From assembly GCF_001592205.1 (NCBI RefSeq), contig NZ_BCWM01000002.1, positions 186,001-250,000 on the forward strand: DNA of 64,000 nt. The letters run 5' to 3'. Below the pieces are notes generated by a model, which worked only from the letters and a program-made list of their open reading frames with translations, was not told where the DNA came from and made no database searches. Position numbers and translations under genes: made by a program. Positions 62,667-64,000 of the stretch are shown piece after piece. Within the stretch, counting starts at the first letter, position 1. Every line of letters begins with the position of its first letter. The DNA comes from Brevundimonas vesicularis NBRC 12165 (GTDB lineage: Bacteria > Pseudomonadota > Alphaproteobacteria > Caulobacterales > Caulobacteraceae).

Positions 62667-64000
62667 TCAGGAGATTGAACGCGGTCTGTCGGATTCTCCG
62701 TCGCGGCCTACTGGCACCGCCCGCTCGAAGGCCTTTCGGGCCCGCGCGCGCAGGTCGGTCAGTTCGGTCTTCAGCGTGTCGAAGTCCGGCGCGCCGGCGG
62801 CCTCGGCCAGGCGCAGCTGGAAGACGCCGGGCTCGCCCTCCGGATCGACCCGCCCCTCGAAGGCGGCGGCCAGAAGATGGGCCAGACGCTGCTGCACGCG
62901 CCAGGCCTCGGCTAGGACCGGGTCGTCGTGCAGGGCCTCAAGCGTCGACAGGGTCAAAGGCTCGCCGATGGCGGCGGCTTGAAGCTGGCGGAACTGGGCC
63001 GCGAACTCGGCGTCCACCTGCCCACCCGGCGACAGCTTCAAGTCCCAGAAGCCGTGCGGGCGACGCTCGCGATCCATCAGAGCGCGCATCTTTCGGATGT
63101 CGGCGGCGACATCGACGCCGGGACGCGGGCGACGCAGGGCGGCCTCGATAGCGGCCGAAACCTGGGTGCCGAACTTGGGATCGCTGGCCCAGACCACGCG
63201 AGCGCGAGTCAGAACCATGAACTCCCACGTCTCGGCCTCCTTGGCGTAATAGGCGTCGAACGCCTTCAGCCGCACCGAAACCGGCCCCTTGGAGCCGGTG
63301 GGGCGCAGGCGCATGTCCACCTCATAGAGGCCGCCTTCCGCCGTATGCGCCGACAGGGCCGCAATCAGCCGCTGGGTGAAGCGGGCGTAGAAGACGTCGG
63401 CGGTCCAACCCTTGATCTCGGACGTCGCCTCGGGCGGCGCCTCGTACAGCGTCATCAGATCAAGATCCGATCCGGCCGTCATCTCGCGCGATCCGGCCTT
63501 GCCCAAGGCGACCACCGCCACCGCGCCGGCGAAGGCGCCGCCCAACCGTTCGGTCTCGGCCAGCGCCGCCGGCGACAAGGTGCGCATGGCGGCGTCGGCC
63601 AGGGCGGCGTAGGCGCGGCCCGCCGCCTCGGCCCCCGCCCTGCCGGTCAGAGCGTGGATGCCGATGCGGAACATCTGCTCGCGGTGCAGGCGGCGCACGG
63701 CGTTCATGGCCCCTTCGAAGTCCTCCGTCTCGCCGGCCTCGCGCAGCATCTGCTCGGTCAGGCCGGTCTCTTCGGACAGATCGACCAGGAAGCGGGCGTC
63801 CAGCACACCGTCCAGCGCCGCCGGTTGCCGGCCAAGCGTCCGGGCGAGACGCGGCGCGAATGCCATGACGCCCAGCACCATCTCGAACAGTTTGGGCTGG
63901 TTCAGGAACAGGGCCTGGACCTGCACGCCCGCCGCCAGGCCGGAGAAGAAGACCGCGAAACGGCGAAACGCATCGTCCGGCGCACCGGATCGGGCCAGAG
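62667..64000 (-). CDS. glnE: Glutamine synthetase adenylyltransferase/deadenylase GlnE, C-terminal part (cut by window edge)
   Basis: The visible 444 residues are the C-terminal adenylyltransferase half. The nucleotidyltransferase motif is GKAGSREMTAGSDLDLMTLY; other segments are YEVDMRLRPTGSKGPVSV, ETWEFMVLTRARVV and DIRKMRALMDRER. The frame stays open to the right edge, where AAGVQVQALFLNQPKLFEMV matches the linker of full GlnE. The complete enzyme adjusts glutamine synthetase activity by adding or removing AMP. A 47-base gap separates it from the EF-hand gene. Confidence 0.93.
   Translation of the reverse strand, partial: LARSGAPDDAFRRFAVFFSGLAAGVQVQALFLNQPKLFEMVLGVMAFAPRLARTLGRQPAALDGVLDARFLVDLSEETGLTEQMLREAGETEDFEGAMNAVRRLHREQMFRIGIHALTGRAGAEAAGRAYAALADAAMRTLSPAALAETERLGGAFAGAVAVVALGKAGSREMTAGSDLDLMTLYEAPPEATSEIKGWTADVFYARFTQRLIAALSAHTAEGGLYEVDMRLRPTGSKGPVSVRLKAFDAYYAKEAETWEFMVLTRARVVWASDPKFGTQVSAAIEAALRRPRPGVDVAADIRKMRALMDRERRPHGFWDLKLSPGGQVDAEFAAQFRQLQAAAIGEPLTLSTLEALHDDPVLAEAWRVQQRLAHLLAAAFEGRVDPEGEPGVFQLRLAEAAGAPDFDTLKTELTDLRARARKAFERAVPVGRDGESDRPRSIS

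Overview
The window is GC-rich, densely coding DNA from an alphaproteobacterium. Caulobacterales, perhaps near Brevundimonas, is my best guess. It rests on the RpoD/DnaG type (the DnaG zinc ligands are lost, as I recall for alphaproteobacteria), the zwf-pgl-edd-glk glucose module, many TonB-receptor and iron genes, and the NHEJ pair Ku/LigD. This is inference from gene content; no 16S rRNA or other marker RNA is present. I found no tRNA, rRNA, CRISPR array or insertion sequence. No gene-free gap exceeds about 300 bases; the longest, 9720-10029, holds a palindrome and otherwise nothing I can name.

Layout. 1-9719: accessory catabolic cluster. It has the N-terminus of a TonB receptor, two TetR regulators, and a minus-strand operon of DUF35/OB-fold protein, thiolase-fold enzyme, alpha/beta hydrolase, small ORF, ferredoxin reductase, Rieske oxygenase, acyl-CoA ligase and P450. 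Together they look like uptake, hydroxylation, CoA activation and carbon-carbon cleavage of a hydrophobic carbon source whose identity cannot be read from sequence. 10030-18788: dusA, envelope proteins, a DEAD-box helicase, a tiny flagellar-rod-like protein, and an HxlR regulator divergent from a VOC/SRPBCC/VOC/DUF1428 operon. 18856-23055: ku and ligD, convergent and sharing a CTAG stop, then an extensin-family lipoprotein. 23112-30286: two small genes, rpoD-dnaG, and the murein-recycling pair LD-carboxypeptidase/Mpl. 30309-37990: iron-uptake and reduction cluster (TonB receptor, PiuC, PepSY, DUF2271, DUF4198, ApbE, flavoreductase). 38086-42137: the Anbu proteasome-like operon. 42218-43426: a second ferredoxin reductase.

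43505-50176 is a complete-looking histidine operon in the E. coli order (yerC, hisG, hisD, hisC*-hisB, hisH, hisA, hisF, hisIE). The hisC position holds a truncated aminotransferase domain without its PLP lysine, fused in frame to HisB. It is followed by zwf-pgl-edd-glk (50225-55287); the matching KDPG aldolase lies apart at 59750-60430. The right end has hmgA, small envelope proteins, an ECF sigma/anti-sigma/periplasmic sensor operon with an EF-hand protein upstream, and the C-terminal part of glnE running off the edge.

The most unusual items are the degenerate HisC-HisB fusion inside a gamma-type his operon; a TTGCGA-N5-TCGCAA palindrome with three perfect intergenic copies and one near copy, mostly at the iron cluster; and the uncharacterised catabolic cluster with its Cys-less thiolase/DUF35 pair. 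Starts were chosen from Shine-Dalgarno spacing and operon overlaps, and are less certain where stated.
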